Assembly: GCA_025766275.1 (NCBI GenBank)
Contig: JAFKAC010000037.1
Coordinates: 372,001-436,000, forward strand
Direction of reading: 5' to 3'
Length of the DNA: 64,000 nucleotides
Origin: Lactarius indigo
Lineage: Eukaryota; Basidiomycota; Agaricomycetes; Russulales; Russulaceae
Of this stretch, positions 31,691 through 43,880 are shown piece after piece; the first letter of the stretch is position 1, and every line of letters begins with the position of its first letter. The position numbers and the translations under genes are program-made. The notes beneath the pieces are model-generated. The model ran no database searches. It was not told the origin of the DNA and saw only the letters and a list, made by a program, of their open reading frames with translations.

Positions 31691-33918
31691 TACCTATCGG
31701 GCCTGTCATTCAGGCTTTCTACGGGTCTCGCGATGTGGCTGAAAGTATGCACTATCTAGAGAGGAGGCTCGCTACAAACGTGGAACACGCACAATGCAAC
31801 AACGGTCGACTTGATAAATACGACGACACCTCTTGCAGGAAAGAGCTACTTGATGCATGGAACTCTGGGGCTTTTGGAAAGTCTGATGTTGCTTTGCAGA
31901 TATCCATAGATGGTGCGCAGCTTCGTCCAGACCAGCCCTCCGAGGCCTGGGTTTTTATCTGGATAATTCACAATCTTCCGCTGGACCTGCGTTACAAGAA
32001 ACGTTTTGTGATACCTGGTGCCATTGTCCCTGGTCCAAACAAACCAGGGGACTTCAATTCGTTTTTATTTCCATCGCTATTTCACATGGCTGCCCTGCAG
32101 CGCGAGGGCCTCAGACTCTACGACGCTTCTCTGGGTACCTACGTTCCTCGCTCAATTCCTTTGGTCATATTTGCAACTGCTGACAGTCTTGGCAGTGCGT
32201 CCATGTCTGGCATGGTCGGGCATAGCGGGAAATTTGGCTGTCGCCTATATTGCAACATGCCAAGTCGTCATCGCACAGGCGACGGCCATTATTACCCCAC
32301 TATGCATCGACCACGTGACTACTCCGTCAGAGGATGTGACCATCCTGATATCCCCGACGAGGATCTGGCCAAGTATCGAAGTAACCTGGATCAGAAGTAC
32401 CGGCGGCATCTTGACCGGTTGCTCTCTGCCAATACCCAAGGCGAGTATCGGGCTCAGCGTCTTTCTGTGGGGCTTTGTAAGCAGACTCTGTTCAGCGGTC
32501 TTCCTCGTCAACCCCTCCCTGTGCCAAATGTGTTCACAATGGACATCATGCATCTGACCGTTCTGAACGATCCCGACCTATTCTTGAAGCTGTTCACTGG
32601 CAAGATCAACGTCTATGAGCCTGATGACAGGTCCACCTGGGACTGGGCCGTCTTCTATTGCAAGAACGCGCTTTGGAACGCGCACGGTGAAACCGTTGTA
32701 AGAGCGGTTCCATTCATACCGTCCTCCTTCGGAAGAGCACCCCGGGACCCCGCCAAGAAATTGAATACTGGCTACAAGGCCTGGGAGTTCCAGCAGTATC
32801 TCTATGGGCTGGGTCCTACGTTATTTCGACACCTTTTGCCTCGCAAATACTGGCTCAATTTCTGTAAACTGGTGGCTGGTGTTCATATCTTGCAGCGTCA
32901 CTCTATTGCCTATCAAGATCTCATTCGAGGCCACGAACTTCTTGTGGACTTTGCACGTGAATTTGAAGACCTCTACTATCAGCAGATGGAATCACACTTA
33001 CATTTTGTGCGACACAGTATACATTTGCTGACTCACATGGGGCCAGAAATGTTCCGGATCGGGCCACTGGCATGTTATGCCCAGTGGACGTTGGAGACTG
33101 CGATCGGCAATCTTGGTCGAGAAATCCGCCAAGATCGTGATTTGTTCGCGAATCTCACCCAGCGAGCTGTAATATGAGCACAAGTCAACTCGCTTTATGC
33201 TCGGTTTCCCCGGATCAAATTCGAAGTCGGCGGCATCACGAGATCGTCTCACTCAACCCACACTCGTGAATTCGAAGGCGGATACACCTTCTTACCACGT
33301 TGCGAGGACTTCCCTTCGCCATTGACAGAAGACGAACACGCGGCCTTCAAGATATATTGGAGGGAACAGGGGTGGCCGAATATTGACTCGTGGCCAAACA
33401 CTGTTTGTCGATGGGCGAAACTGCGCCTACCCAATGGACAAATGGCGCGATCGGTGTGGCTCGAGTTGAACATCACTGCAAAACTTCGTCGGACATCTTG
33501 TGTTGAGGTGAGTTTCTCGGATATTCGTACAGAAGATCCCAAATTGACAAGCATATTGCAGATCAAACGAGAAGGCAGAACGCGTATTGGGAATGTAGAA
33601 TTCTATTTCTATATACGCTTTGGCGAGGCCCAACATCCCCTCGCTTTGGTGTCGTTGTTCTCGTTGCCAGACGCTGAGATACTTTCAGATTCGAGTGGGA
33701 CAGTGTACTTGAGCGAGCCCGTCTCAGCGCCAGAAGGGCTTGTCATTGTGTCGGTCACATCAATACTCTCAGTTGTGGCGATGTTTCCGGAGATGCGAGT
33801 CACTGAGGATGGTAGGATCTCGGATACAGGGAGGTTCTCCCTTATGCGTCACGCGTTTATCGACCTTGCACATTTTTCTAACGGGGAGTTGTTCGATGAC
33901 GACGATGATTCGATGTAA
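31691..33918 (+). pseudogene. tnp2 transposase, 3' half
   Basis: Continues in frame from 21,225 across the nested element. It encodes TIPIGPVIQAFYGSRDVAESMHY, VALQISIDGAQL, WIIHNLPLDLRYK, VPGPNKPGDFNSFLFP, SGKFGCRLYCNMPSRH, FTMDIMHLTVLNDPDL and the C-terminal QRHSIAYQDLIRGHELLVDF and TLETAIGNLGREIRQ blocks of tnp2 proteins. An in-frame TGA at 33,175-33,177 interrupts AVI-AQVNSLYARFP, again consistent with CGA to TGA. A 54-bp intron (33,508-33,561) precedes the last exon, which ends TAA at 33,916. With two stops and a 10-kb insertion this copy cannot make full-length transposase. Confidence 0.82.
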
Positions 33919-33949
33919 CAGACAGTGAATACATTTTTTTTTGGGGTAT

Positions 33950-34480
33950 CTAAACTGACGCAGACTGCTTCCTCTTTTTGGTAACTACACTTGAGTCAGA
34001 CGCGGATGGATTGGTTTCAACGGGGGTTACGTCCATGTCCTCGGTTTGAGTAGAGGCATTAAAGAGCCGCCTCTGTGAAGGAATCAATGTAGTCAAGAAG
34101 CACGGAACCTTGATCACTTACATCCGGCAGATAATGGGCCCATTTTGGGCGGGTAACATGGCATCGGAGGATCTTGGCTGAGCCGTTGTTGATCATCACA
34201 GTATATGGGAGCGGAGGCCCTGGTGGAGAAAGGAAGTCGTAGGTTGAAAACTCGATAACAGGACTGCCCAGTCTTTGTCTCCAGGAGTGGCAAGAACGAG
34301 ACCAATAGCTTAGACTTTGAGAACTTGTAACAGAGAAGTAAGTTACCGTTTGTAAAGGGCCTCGTTGCGCTCCTGGATCAACTTGAATACCGCATCATTC
34401 CTAGCATACAAGAGATCCTTTAGGGTAGCCTCGTGCAGTGCACGAACAATGAGAACGTTGCCGCGATCTATGGTGGACAT
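33950..34480 (-). CDS. 147-aa protein of unknown function in tnp2 element
   Basis: Three exons (34480-34347, 34308-34122, 34072-33950) with short GT-AG introns give an uninterrupted 147-residue frame. It has a helical N-terminus (VRALHEATLKDLLYARND, FKLIQERNEALYKRYWSR), a middle part with VIEFSTYDFLSPPGPPLPYT and VMINNGSAKILRCHVTRPKW, and a basic tail KKRKQ that could be a nuclear signal. It is tail-to-tail with the tnp2 transposase (32 bp apart) and head-to-head with the next gene. I do not recognise the family; its position inside the TIRs suggests a transposon accessory gene. Confidence 0.55.
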
Positions 34481-34613
34481 GGAGTACAAGAGAAGAGATT
34501 TGTACGCGACACAAAATCATCTAAGTCGATTACTTATATCAGACAACCAAACATAACCAAAGCCATCATATACACGTAATCTTTCTCCACTTTTTTTTTT
34601 TCCGCCATCCACC

Positions 34614-37042
34614 ATGACAGTCTCCCCCGCTTCTTATTCCCCCGCTTCTTATTCCCCCGCTTCTTATTCCCCCACTTCTTATTCCCCCGCTTCTTATTCC
34701 CCCACTTCTTATTCCCCCGCTTCTTACAACTTCACGTCAAATATTGACCCCTCCCTACTTGGGGACCAACAGAGCTCTCATTACGACCCCCGTTCTTATC
34801 GGCAATATGACTCCGGCTCTGACCGGCCACGCTCACATATGGGCTCCAATTACGTGAGTCCGGCAATTCTCTATTGTATTCATAGTGCTGACACAACACA
34901 AGTCACCTGATCTAGAGGCGGTGGTCTCGAACGCATCCGCAAGGCTGCTAGAGAGTAACGGCCATTTCGTACGCGTCCAGATGACCTCTGAGAAGAGAGC
35001 CATGGAGATCACGAGGCTCGAAGAAGCCCTTACCACCTTAACGAAGGAGAATGACGAGCTGAAGGAGGAGATCAGGGATATGGGTTTGGAACTCAAGACG
35101 CTCAGGTGCGCATAGATCTATCCGTTATTTTCCAGGGTGTATGCGTCACTTATAATGCACAGAGGAACTCTTGAACTCTTCGCCAAATCACAACACGAGA
35201 ACACTACGGGCGGCCGTGGAAGCGGCATACGTTCTGGCCTCAGAACCGGGACTGTCCCAGCGAAGCCAGCACCTCGAAAGCGCACGGACTTCTCGATGGT
35301 CATTCAGTGGACGAAGAAGGAATTCAGGCGTGCCTTGGCGAAGATAAGTAACGCCCGTCGAGGGGAGACGGACGGCTCTGCGACATCTGTACGGAAAAAG
35401 AGAAAGCCTGGGTGCCCACGCAAAGGTTCCAACGACAACCACGTAACACCACACTTCTACTTGGAAAATGAAGATGGAACGCCTGTCGATGAAGACCGGA
35501 TAGCGGACATGAGTCGCAAGGCACGCATGCTATGGGCCACGCTCGACGAGGAAGGCTTGGCCCCAGCAACATTCGGTCACATTACCGATACTGCGTGGGA
35601 GTACTATTCGTGCATGATGTTGGCTGACGAAGCCCACGACTTCCTTCTCCTCTGTGATGACGGGGAGTGGAAGCTCTGGGAATGGTCCACACGGTCATAT
35701 CCATCTTGGCACCGCAACAGGAACCCCGGGTCGAAGGATGGTGCATCAAAAACCCCTGCAAAAGGTACGTCGATTCATTACCACCTCAGTACACTCAGAT
35801 ACACACAGGTTCGAGTCAAGAACTAGACGCCGAGAGTGACGGCGTCAATGCAAGAGAGGAAAGTCCCACTGACAGCCACAACGCAGGAGAACAGCGAACC
35901 GCTGGTGACAACCACGACAACGACACCGAGGAACAGACCCCAGCCGACGGTGACAACGACAATGGGAGTGAACCAGAACACTCTGTGACACAGGGGATAA
36001 ATCCCTTGCCCAATCCTTCGGTACGCAGCTCATGTTTACTTCATTTCAAACCTAACATCCATCTCAAGACCGCAGAGATACGAACCACTCCGTCGTCAGT
36101 GGTGACCGACCCTTTGTGCCCTCTCCCATCTTGTCCACGCTGCCCCCACTCATGTACCCATTCCAGTACTCCCGCCCCAGCAAGATCAGCATCTATGGGT
36201 ACCAACGGTACGTACTTGATGTATAGACGTGACCACACTCACGATACTTCACAGCGCCCCTTGGGGTGGGCCCAGAGAGGTCATCTTCTGATACCTCAAA
36301 CCCGCCGCCACAAAGTGGACCAGATCCGACTGACTCAACTGCCTCGTCGGAGGTGAACCCTTCCAACAATGGTACTGGCATAGAAGATATGCCCACTCCT
36401 GGAGCAGCAGCGACCGCGTCCAACCCTCTCCGAATCAGGCTCACATTGGGCCGCGCAAATAACCCAACACCCGACATGACCCACACAGCAACCAACGACG
36501 TTATGGGCCACGATAATAACAACACCGGCGAGTCGTCGCCATCTGCTAACAATGGTAGCTCCAAGACCAATGGGAAGGGCAAGAAACGGAGTGCCGAAAG
36601 TGACCCATCGACGGCGTCATCCAAAAAGCAGAAGAAGGCTGATGCCATGGCAGAGCCCACCGAGGGCAATTCCATAAAGTAAGTCGAACACACACCACGC
36701 TCCTCATGCTGACTACACCTACAGGAATATCTGCATGCGCCAATGGAACGCAACGCAACCTGGAGGACAAGGCCTCCTGCGCGAATTCGAATCATACTTC
36801 AAAACACTCTTGGAAGCCAACAAAGAGGTACGCACGTTGTGTGGGGGTGTTGCACGCACAAACTGCTCACAAGTGTCTCAATTTTTCCATTAGCCCTTCA
36901 AGAAGGAACTCCGTGCTGCACAAGTCGCAGCAGTAAGTTCGACATATTCATTCCTCACACAGGCCTACTCACAGCCTCACCACGGCAGAGGAAGGTCAAG
37001 ACGGCCGCGAAGAAGGGCACCGGCATTACCAACAGAACTTAA
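34614..37042 (+). CDS. Large accessory protein of tnp2 element with SPASY repeats and coiled coil
   Basis: Multi-exon gene: 34614-34853, 34903-35105, 35163-35764, 35809-36020, then further exons to TAA at 37,040-37,042. The N-terminus has seven SPASY/SPTSY pentads encoded by a 15-bp tandem repeat, then a coiled coil (ITRLEEALTTLTKENDELKE). A central domain contains FSMVIQWTKKEFRRALAKI, HFYLENEDGTPVDEDRI and ARMLWATLDEEGLAPATFGH with WEYYSCMMLADEAHDFLLL and YPSWHRN. Then come acidic Asp/Asn/Glu-rich and Pro-rich stretches, a basic GKGKKR nuclear-type signal, and a C-terminal piece with MRQWNATQ and EFESYFKTLLEANKE. The central block resembles proteins common in mushroom genomes; function unknown. 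The exon border after 36,020 is uncertain. Confidence 0.6.
34621..34725 (+). repeat. 15-bp coding minisatellite (SPASY pentads)
   Basis: Seven copies of TCCCCCGCTTCTTAT or the variant with ACTTC; the reading frame is kept because 15 is a multiple of 3. Confidence 0.85.
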
Positions 37043-37582
37043 GAAGCTCCGTTGTCGTCTTGCTCAACACAAGACCGATTCTTGTCTTTCGTCTCTCGCC
37101 TCTTGCTGCTCATTCTCGTCTCTCGGATCCATGAGTTCTCGTCCTCAAGTTCTCATCTTCGCGCTTGTCTCATCTCTGCACGCTGGACCTATGGACACCA
37201 GATTTCTATGTGTGACCGGACATCCACTCCCTTGGGGTCTCTGCCTGCGTCCAGGACACTTTAAGTATTGCTGTGGTTGCTTGTTTGATAGAGCTATATT
37301 GTTATCAATTGTAACAGACACGTTAATCGAATCGAATCGAAAATAAACAATGCTTGTCGATTTGCTTTGTTTGAAATCGTTTGAAATCGTCTGAAAAATG
37401 CCCATAGTTGGGCCCATTCGAATCGATTTACATCGTTTTTATCCGATTCTCTAAGGACTCTAACGCCGGTACTCGAACAAAACATATTTTTAACTAAAAA
37501 GTTATAGAATAACGAACATATTATCTGATGTTCGTTAATCTTCGATACTAACGAAATAAACCGAAATAAACCTGTCTGAAAC

Positions 37583-37602
37583 TACGAACTTCCGACTGGG
37601 GG
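37583..37602 (-). repeat. Right TIR of tnp2 element
   Basis: Ends CTGGGGG and is followed by TSD TCA; inverted match to 20,115-20,134. Confidence 0.75.
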
Positions 37603-37605
37603 TCA

Positions 37606-40600
37606 CCGGTCACCGGCTCGGCGCACATGACCCGGCAGATCTAGGATGTGGGCGGAGGGCAATCGGTTCGGTTAGTTTTTGTGCTCTACAAGACCGTTTG
37701 CATGACTCATGTCTGCATACCCCTTCCTCTCACATATACCTCGTACTGCGCGAGACTGCTCCATGCATGGACGAAGCACGTCCGCAACGTAACCCCAACG
37801 CTACATAACTTTAGCCTGGTACGCATTTAGTGGTATTCGGACAGTGACGTCGTCGTGTAGTGTAACACGGGGTTGTCGTGTGACGGAAGTTGTTGATCGA
37901 TTTGATCCCGTCCTCGATCAATGATGGTTTACATGATCGATCGAGTCGCCTTCCTTATGACTCGTAGTCAGGCTCAAGCAACTCAACACCTTGATTCTGT
38001 CGTCAAATGCATTCGGACTGTCCCTAACTCGACTGAGTCGATAGGAGGTTCTACGTTCATGCTTACTTGCCTACCAATTCATCCCACCTGGAGGGCCGTG
38101 ACCTGTGGACCGTATTATTGAGTGGCTCAGGCTTTCCCCCGCTGCTTTAGACATCGCCCATCATCGCCTCCACTAAAATTACACCCACTGGTGAATAGAA
38201 CATTTGCCAGACCTACAACCTCCGCATCCTACTTTTATGTGGTGAAGACGGAAGAAGGCCGTGAGAGACTTGTACGTATAAAATAGGCAGTATATTGGAC
38301 CGTCTCATGCCGCACAACTGACGCACAAGTTGACGCACGTTGACGCACGCCACATGGACACGTTAGACTCATGTTGGCCTCCAGGGCGGTCGCCGGTCTG
38401 AGCCGAAGCGAGGCACGGGCGAAGGCTTAGAGCATAGTCTTTGCGTGAGCGGACAGCGCGGCACGTGTTCATTCCCTTCCTCCGTGCCGCCACCTGTCCA
38501 CCCATATTTTCAGCCGTTTAAAGAACCGTGTCTTTTTATTTCGCCCGCCCGCCGCACCCTAGTTTATTCAAAGATGCCAAAGGATTGGTGAAGCGGCGTT
38601 TTCTGCATCCCCCAATTGTCGGCGCATCTCAGGCTGGGTCTTTTCCCACCCGCCCGTCGCGACCTCGCCTCGGACACAGAAATCCCCGGTTTTTCGATCG
38701 AGAAGCACTTCGTGCTTCCGCCCAGTCTCTACTTGCCCACCGCGTATCTACATAGCCACCTGCTTCCATGTACACATTTCCCCTTCCCGCTTCTCCCTGT
38801 ACACCCCATCGATTGAAAATACAATTTGCCTCTTCAAGTTTCCGCTCCCTCCTTTCTCTTCCCATGCCCTCGCGCCGGTTTTTTCTCCCCAGCTTCCCGC
38901 GTCACGCTTCCCAACCGGTGCCACATTCTTCCCGCGGTAAGCCAAGGTAAGCGACTCGCAAAGAAGCTGTTGTCTGTTCCTCCAAGATTCTCGTCCATGA
39001 CGACATCCTGACTCGGCCAACTCACCTCTCTTACTCTCAACACCTCAACATAGGCTAGTCGATTAAGCGGTTTGGCTTGACTTGTAGTCACTGGCGTTTC
39101 TTTCAATATCCCAGGGTCGACACTCTTACTCCTTCTCTCTCATTTACACTAATTCGTCATGGGAAGAAACAGTCAGCTTGACCGCATCGCCTCTCAAACT
39201 TTCAACCCTCGCAAAAGCTACCAACACTCCCTCAGGCAAAGTATTCACTCGATTTTCGTCACTCTGCTCAGGACAACGTGGCTAACATTGAGTCGACACA
39301 GAATTCAAAGGATCCAGGCCCGGCGCATCTGCCTCATTGGTAAAGTCCGTAGCGCAGGTGCTCCGTATGTCTGCCGTCATCTTACTCGCCGACCTTGCCC
39401 CACCAATCCGTTCTACCTGGTGTTCAACCGGGAAACCTACATTACGAAGACGCGATGATGGTGTCGAGCCAATGCTTTTGTTGCTCGCATGGCCAGCCTC
39501 GTCCGCCTCCGTCCGCGACACCCCATCCACCGTGTCGGAGCAAGTCTCTGTCGGGAGCGGGAGGATGAAAGAGCAGTCACAGCGGGACTGCATCCGCCCG
39601 CTGCGCAGGATTGCGACGAGGTCAACGTTGTGTTGCTCGTACTCTCGATAGGCACGATCCGACCGGGGCCGTGCTCACTGGTAAAGGAGGAAGTGCGCAG
39701 GTGCGAGGTGGAGGACAAGCAACTCGTGTTCCTGTGCAACAAAACCGGTGCGTAGCCATCTGTCTCCGCCGCCTGCATTTTCCGATAAATGACTCTGATG
39801 AAGCAGATGTACGAGCTACGGATCCTGAAGCAGCTGGACCTGATAAAGAGCACCGTGAGAGGCACTAGAATGGACACATCGCGCCGCCTCTAGGCGAGAC
39901 GTTGACCTTACCAACTGGCCAACGAGTGAGCGAGGTAGGACCGTTGTCTGTTCTTCCACAACCTCTCGTTCACGACGACGTCCTGACATACCAACTCATG
40001 TCCCCATCCCCAAAAAGCCGCAACACTCAATGAAGTGGGATAGTCAACTACACCGTTTAACTCAATTTATGACCGCTTGTGTTCCTCTCAAATATCCTGG
40101 CGCTGAAGCCTTAACCTTCCTCACATGCCTCTTGTTCACACCACTTCACCGTGGAAGGTTTGACAGCATCGTCTCAGTCAACCTTATAACCCCCTCAACG
40201 AACTCGAAAAAAAAACCAAGGCTGGCTCTCGAATGAAGATCGCGCCCAATTTTCGTCGCCCAGGCTCACAACTCAAAGGATTCAAGTGCTCTTGAGAGTT
40301 TGCGGTACCCCAAAGCAGCACAGGCGCCCCATATGCCTGTCTACTCGCCAGACTGGCCACTGATGTGTTCAGCTCAGTCTCCGCCGCACGACACACCGCA
40401 CCAAGACGTAACGACGGTGAGTAACTGACGTAGCTACCACCATGCACGACATCCTATTATATTTCGGAGCAGACATCTACCATGAAAGGCCAAGACGAAG
40501 GAACAGCGTGAGCTGTAGCCTCTCTACACCCTCACGCTACTCAACGTCTCCGACAAGCCAGACAACGTATTGAGAGTGCTTGACACGCACGACTCGGCTG

Positions 40601-41071
40601 GGTGCCACAGCCAGCTACGCTGATGCAAGGTGGGGGAGGGCAATGGTTCGGTTCGTGGTCGTGCATCAACGAGATTGTTATGTGCCTTCTGCCTCCATAC
40701 TCCTTCTCTCTCGAATTCTCGAACAGAGGTTTGGTAGTATCTAGTGGTATCGTCGTCGTGTAGGCGTGACATGGCTTCCTTGCACCTGTTCCGTGCGCCT
40801 GGCCACTGCCAGTAGCAGTTCAGCTTGAACACATATCCACTGTTAATTTTTAGGCTGGCTCTGAATGGCTAAGTGTGCGCGATTCATGTTCAGGAGAGCT
40901 CAGATGAATATGGATTTGCAAGTTGTTGGATAGGTCATGTACACAATGAGAGTAACGTTATTTATCTTTCCTGCGGTACTTCTCCGACCCCAGTATGAAG
41001 ACCAATGATCTCGTCTACGTAAATGTGGTTTCGACCGAAGACTGAGACTGCACTAAAGGCTTGACCGGATA
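37606..41071. repeat. Decayed dispersed repeat block B, no intact gene
   Basis: About 37,880-38,030 resembles exon 1 and the 5' flank of the G-domain gene (TTTGATCCCGTCCTC, TCTGTCGTCAAATGCATT). About 38,090-38,350 matches 63,130-63,400 (GACCTG-GGACC-TATTATTG). About 39,000-39,170 matches 63,430-63,620 (GACGACATCCTGAC, CACTAATTC-TCATGGGAAGA). About 39,640-39,760 matches 44,990-45,080 and 62,780-62,885. Open frames are short and broken. Confidence 0.5.
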
Positions 41072-41518
41072 TCATTTTACCAAACATAAGAACAAATGAA
41101 CCAAATCAGCGGCCATAATGAAGTCTGAAAATGACTTGTCGGAATGTTCTTGAGAAGGTGCAGTAAGGTGTTGTCGAATCTTCAGATCAATATTTGCCTT
41201 GCAATATTCAGCGTCCACGTCAGTTAAAGGTGATTCAGGTGACGTGTTTGAGAGACATAACAAAGTCGTGTGCTTCAAGATGAGGATAATAACCGCTTTA
41301 ACAAAAAGTTAAATTGGCGCTAAAAATAGGGCTCTCCATCGTACCACATGTTCTTTGTGGGATGTATGTGTTTGATAAGGACTTGGAACTAGATCTTTGG
41401 AATTCATAAAAGCGCTTGTTGCGTTTGTTGTTGAGCGTCGGAAGCGAAAACCATTGATCAATTCGATCCCACTCTCGATCAGTAGTTCACACAGTTCACA
41501 TTCCTCATTTATCGTCAC
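41072..41518 (-). pseudogene. Relic of the G-domain gene lacking its G domain
   Basis: The piece 41,278-41,072 encodes LLCLSNTSPESPLT and IRQHLTAPSQEHSDK, matching the candidate last exon of the minus-strand gene at 14,426-14,208. The piece 41,518-41,309 encodes a degraded exon-1-like stretch (FRFRRSTTNATSAF). The two are almost adjacent, so everything between (G domain and intron array) is missing. This supports that exon 1 and the far C-terminal exon belong to one ancestral gene. Confidence 0.55.
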
Positions 41519-41559
41519 TTGACCATCCGTGCCCCCAGTTACTCAACCAATCTCAGGCA

Positions 41560-42240
41560 ACTCGGTTGTATCAGTTCATGTTGGCATCTCTTTTTCTACC
41601 GTCAAATGTATTTGTAATGTTCCAAAGTGGATTGCCAGCATAACACCTAACTAGGTCAGTAGAACGACTGTGTGCTTTTCCTCAGGTTTCTCCATCTTAC
41701 CCGTTCGTTCCACCCGTGGACCCAGAGCACATCCACTGGCACATAGAACATCTGGGCCATGCACTCTGCATTCTATTCCTCATGCATCATGCTGATATCA
41801 TGTGTTGCCCCCACCTTACTCTTACCCTTCCTGCTCATCCCCTACTCCAGTTGGAAGATTAAGATTCTATTTGAGAGCTGATGGGAGTCTACCTTCTCGA
41901 CAGCATTGCCCTTGTTGCGGCCTGGCTCATCACATCATTCATGAGCATCCTGCGTTCGAACAGGATGGACTTCGAGATGCTCCATGTGTCATTACAGCAC
42001 ACAGACCCCCCTTGCGCTTCACAGTTCTCCTATCCTTGTCCCTGGTCTTCCTCTCCCCAGCTCTGTGCCTCTCCAGATTCAACCGAAAATGGTCGCAGGG
42101 CCAAAGGACGCATTCGAGTGGCCCTTCTGCATCAGCATCGCAGGAGAGGTGTGTTACGTTCCTACGAACGCAGTGTCCGACTTGGACTGGAAACGGGTGT
42201 TGGCACGTGACTATTTCTCATGGGGTGAGCTGAACTGCTG
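41560..42240 (-). repeat. Copy of the G-domain gene 5' flank (block C)
   Basis: Aligns by eye to 18,110-18,800, in the expected order upstream of the relic exon 1. Confidence 0.55.
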
Positions 42241-42259
42241 AAGCGCCCCCTTAGTAGTC

Positions 42260-42850
42260 AAGACAAGGTAACCGCCTGATGAGATAATCAGGGAATGAGA
42301 GAGAAAGTTGAACAGCCGTCAACCAAAGGAGAGATGGGAGGCAAACAATAAGTCACAAAGGAGGGGAAAAGCCTGAAGTCCTATTGAACAGTAGGAGTGA
42401 TACAAGAACTCAAGCTGGGGAATGCTCCGCCCCAGCGCACTACCTATATACTAGTACAAGTAAAGTTTGCAGTCAGATCCGAACACAGAAACCCTAGTAT
42501 CGTACTGAGTCATACCGAGTCATAGATAAACACAACCAATGGCATAAGGCCCTCGGTATCGTATCAGTCAGCACAAACACAACAACCAATCAAAATGTAC
42601 ACAGTAATCAGAACGTAGGCACGTAGGCCCGTAAAGTCTATACAGGGAAACCCAATAACCTCTAAGCTTGATATGGCAAGTGGACCGTAACACGTCCACG
42701 CCGCGTAAACGCGGCTCGGGCGTATTCCTCCCAATGTTGCAGCTGCGTAAGCAGCTCCTCTTCTTCGTCTTCTTCTTCAGGAGAGTCGGCGTTTGTCCAG
42801 CCAGACTCACGATAATCCCATTGAGGTCCAACACGTGATGCTGGTAGATC
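42260..42850 (-). other. Possible 3' end of a retroelement with LTR remnant
   Basis: The minus strand ends an open frame with YARAAFTRRGRVTVHLPYQA at 42,662, a type of ending I associate with gag or pol-like ORFs of fungal LTR elements, followed by 400 bp with a TATA-like TATATAGG. No reverse-transcriptase sequence and no LTR pair were found. Confidence 0.25.
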
Positions 42851-43429
42851 ACGTGGTCGAGGCATGTTCGTTACAGGCGCCACAACCAACCCCTCTGCTA
42901 TTCCCGCACAGCCTGGCAGTAGCAGAGGCAACGGCGTCAGCAGATGAATGGGCATTTTCATGAATGCAATCTGGTGCTTCAAGATTGATATCAATGCCCT
43001 CTTTTCTGATCCTGCATCGGTGTGCGACAATGCACCATCCATTCCTGGGCACGAGAAGTGGGAGAGCCCACCCTGGGACATCAATATCAACAAAGCTGCA
43101 GCCCAGGGTGGTGTATGGTTATTGCTTGGCCTCTATCAACCTTGTAAGTTCATATTGCTTCATATGTCGAATTCCTATTCCGTGTCATCTCACCAACATC
43201 AATCCATCTTGGGAAGAAACAACAAGCCCAACAATATTATCCTTTCAGTTGACTGTCATGGACGCTCTATTTTTGCCCTATTTTTCCGTATTTTTACAGA
43301 TTTATTTGGTGAAGATATGAGACTACAATGTTGTGCTCAAAACGTCCAAGTCCTTATCATTAGATATGATAAGATGGTTAGTCACGTGATGCCAACATGT
43401 GCACCCACAAGCACGTGACCATGAGACAG

Positions 43430-43880
43430 TAACTTCCTTAACGGATGTTACCTCTTTAGGTCACTTTCCTCATTAGTATGTAGTTTCTCATTGGACGATA
43501 AGCAGGGAAGATTCTAGATAGTTCTAGACTACGTTGTCATAGGGTTGTGACTCATAGATAAGGACACGTCATGGTTCTGTCAGCGTTAATGACTGTGCAT
43601 CAGTCAGCACAATAGATAATGCTATTATTAGACATGACATGTCAGCATCTGACACATTACTAGTACAATACCTTTAGTAACAAGGTTCTGTAGTAATTCA
43701 AACTCAGCCACAGCAGTGTATATAAACCCTCATGTAGCATCCTGAGTGGAACCAACTTGTCCTCTTGGTTCTCCACTCAGGTGCACTTTCCTTTGTACTT
43801 CCCTCTCTCTTCTCCAATATTAACTTGTCCTCTTGGTTCTCCACTCAGCGTGCCACAGCATGATCACCAGACCTTTGGAC
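43430..43880 (+). other. Solo-LTR-like sequence with hairpin and duplicated 22-mer
   Basis: TATATAAACC at about 43,720 is followed about 45 bp later by a hairpin (GAGTGGAACCA ... TGGTTCTCCACTC). The stretch GTCCTCTTGGTTCTCCACTC recurs about 67 bp downstream. The layout resembles the promoter/R region of the Ty3-type LTRs further right, but the sequence is different and no TSD was fixed. Confidence 0.35.

Larger units (their letters stand above)
20115..37602 (+). mobile_element. tnp2 (CACTA-like) DNA transposon, 17.5 kb including a nested element
   Basis: Terminal inverted repeats: 20,115-20,134 begins CCCCCAGTGGGAAG and 37,583-37,602 is its reverse complement with 2 mismatches in 20. Both ends are flanked by TCA (20,112-20,114 and 37,603-37,605), a 3-bp target duplication as expected for CACTA-like elements. 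Inside are a tnp2 transposase gene in two parts, a 147-aa minus-strand gene and a large plus-strand gene of unknown function. Without the 10,461-bp nested element and its 4-bp duplication the element is 7,023 bp. Confidence 0.8.
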
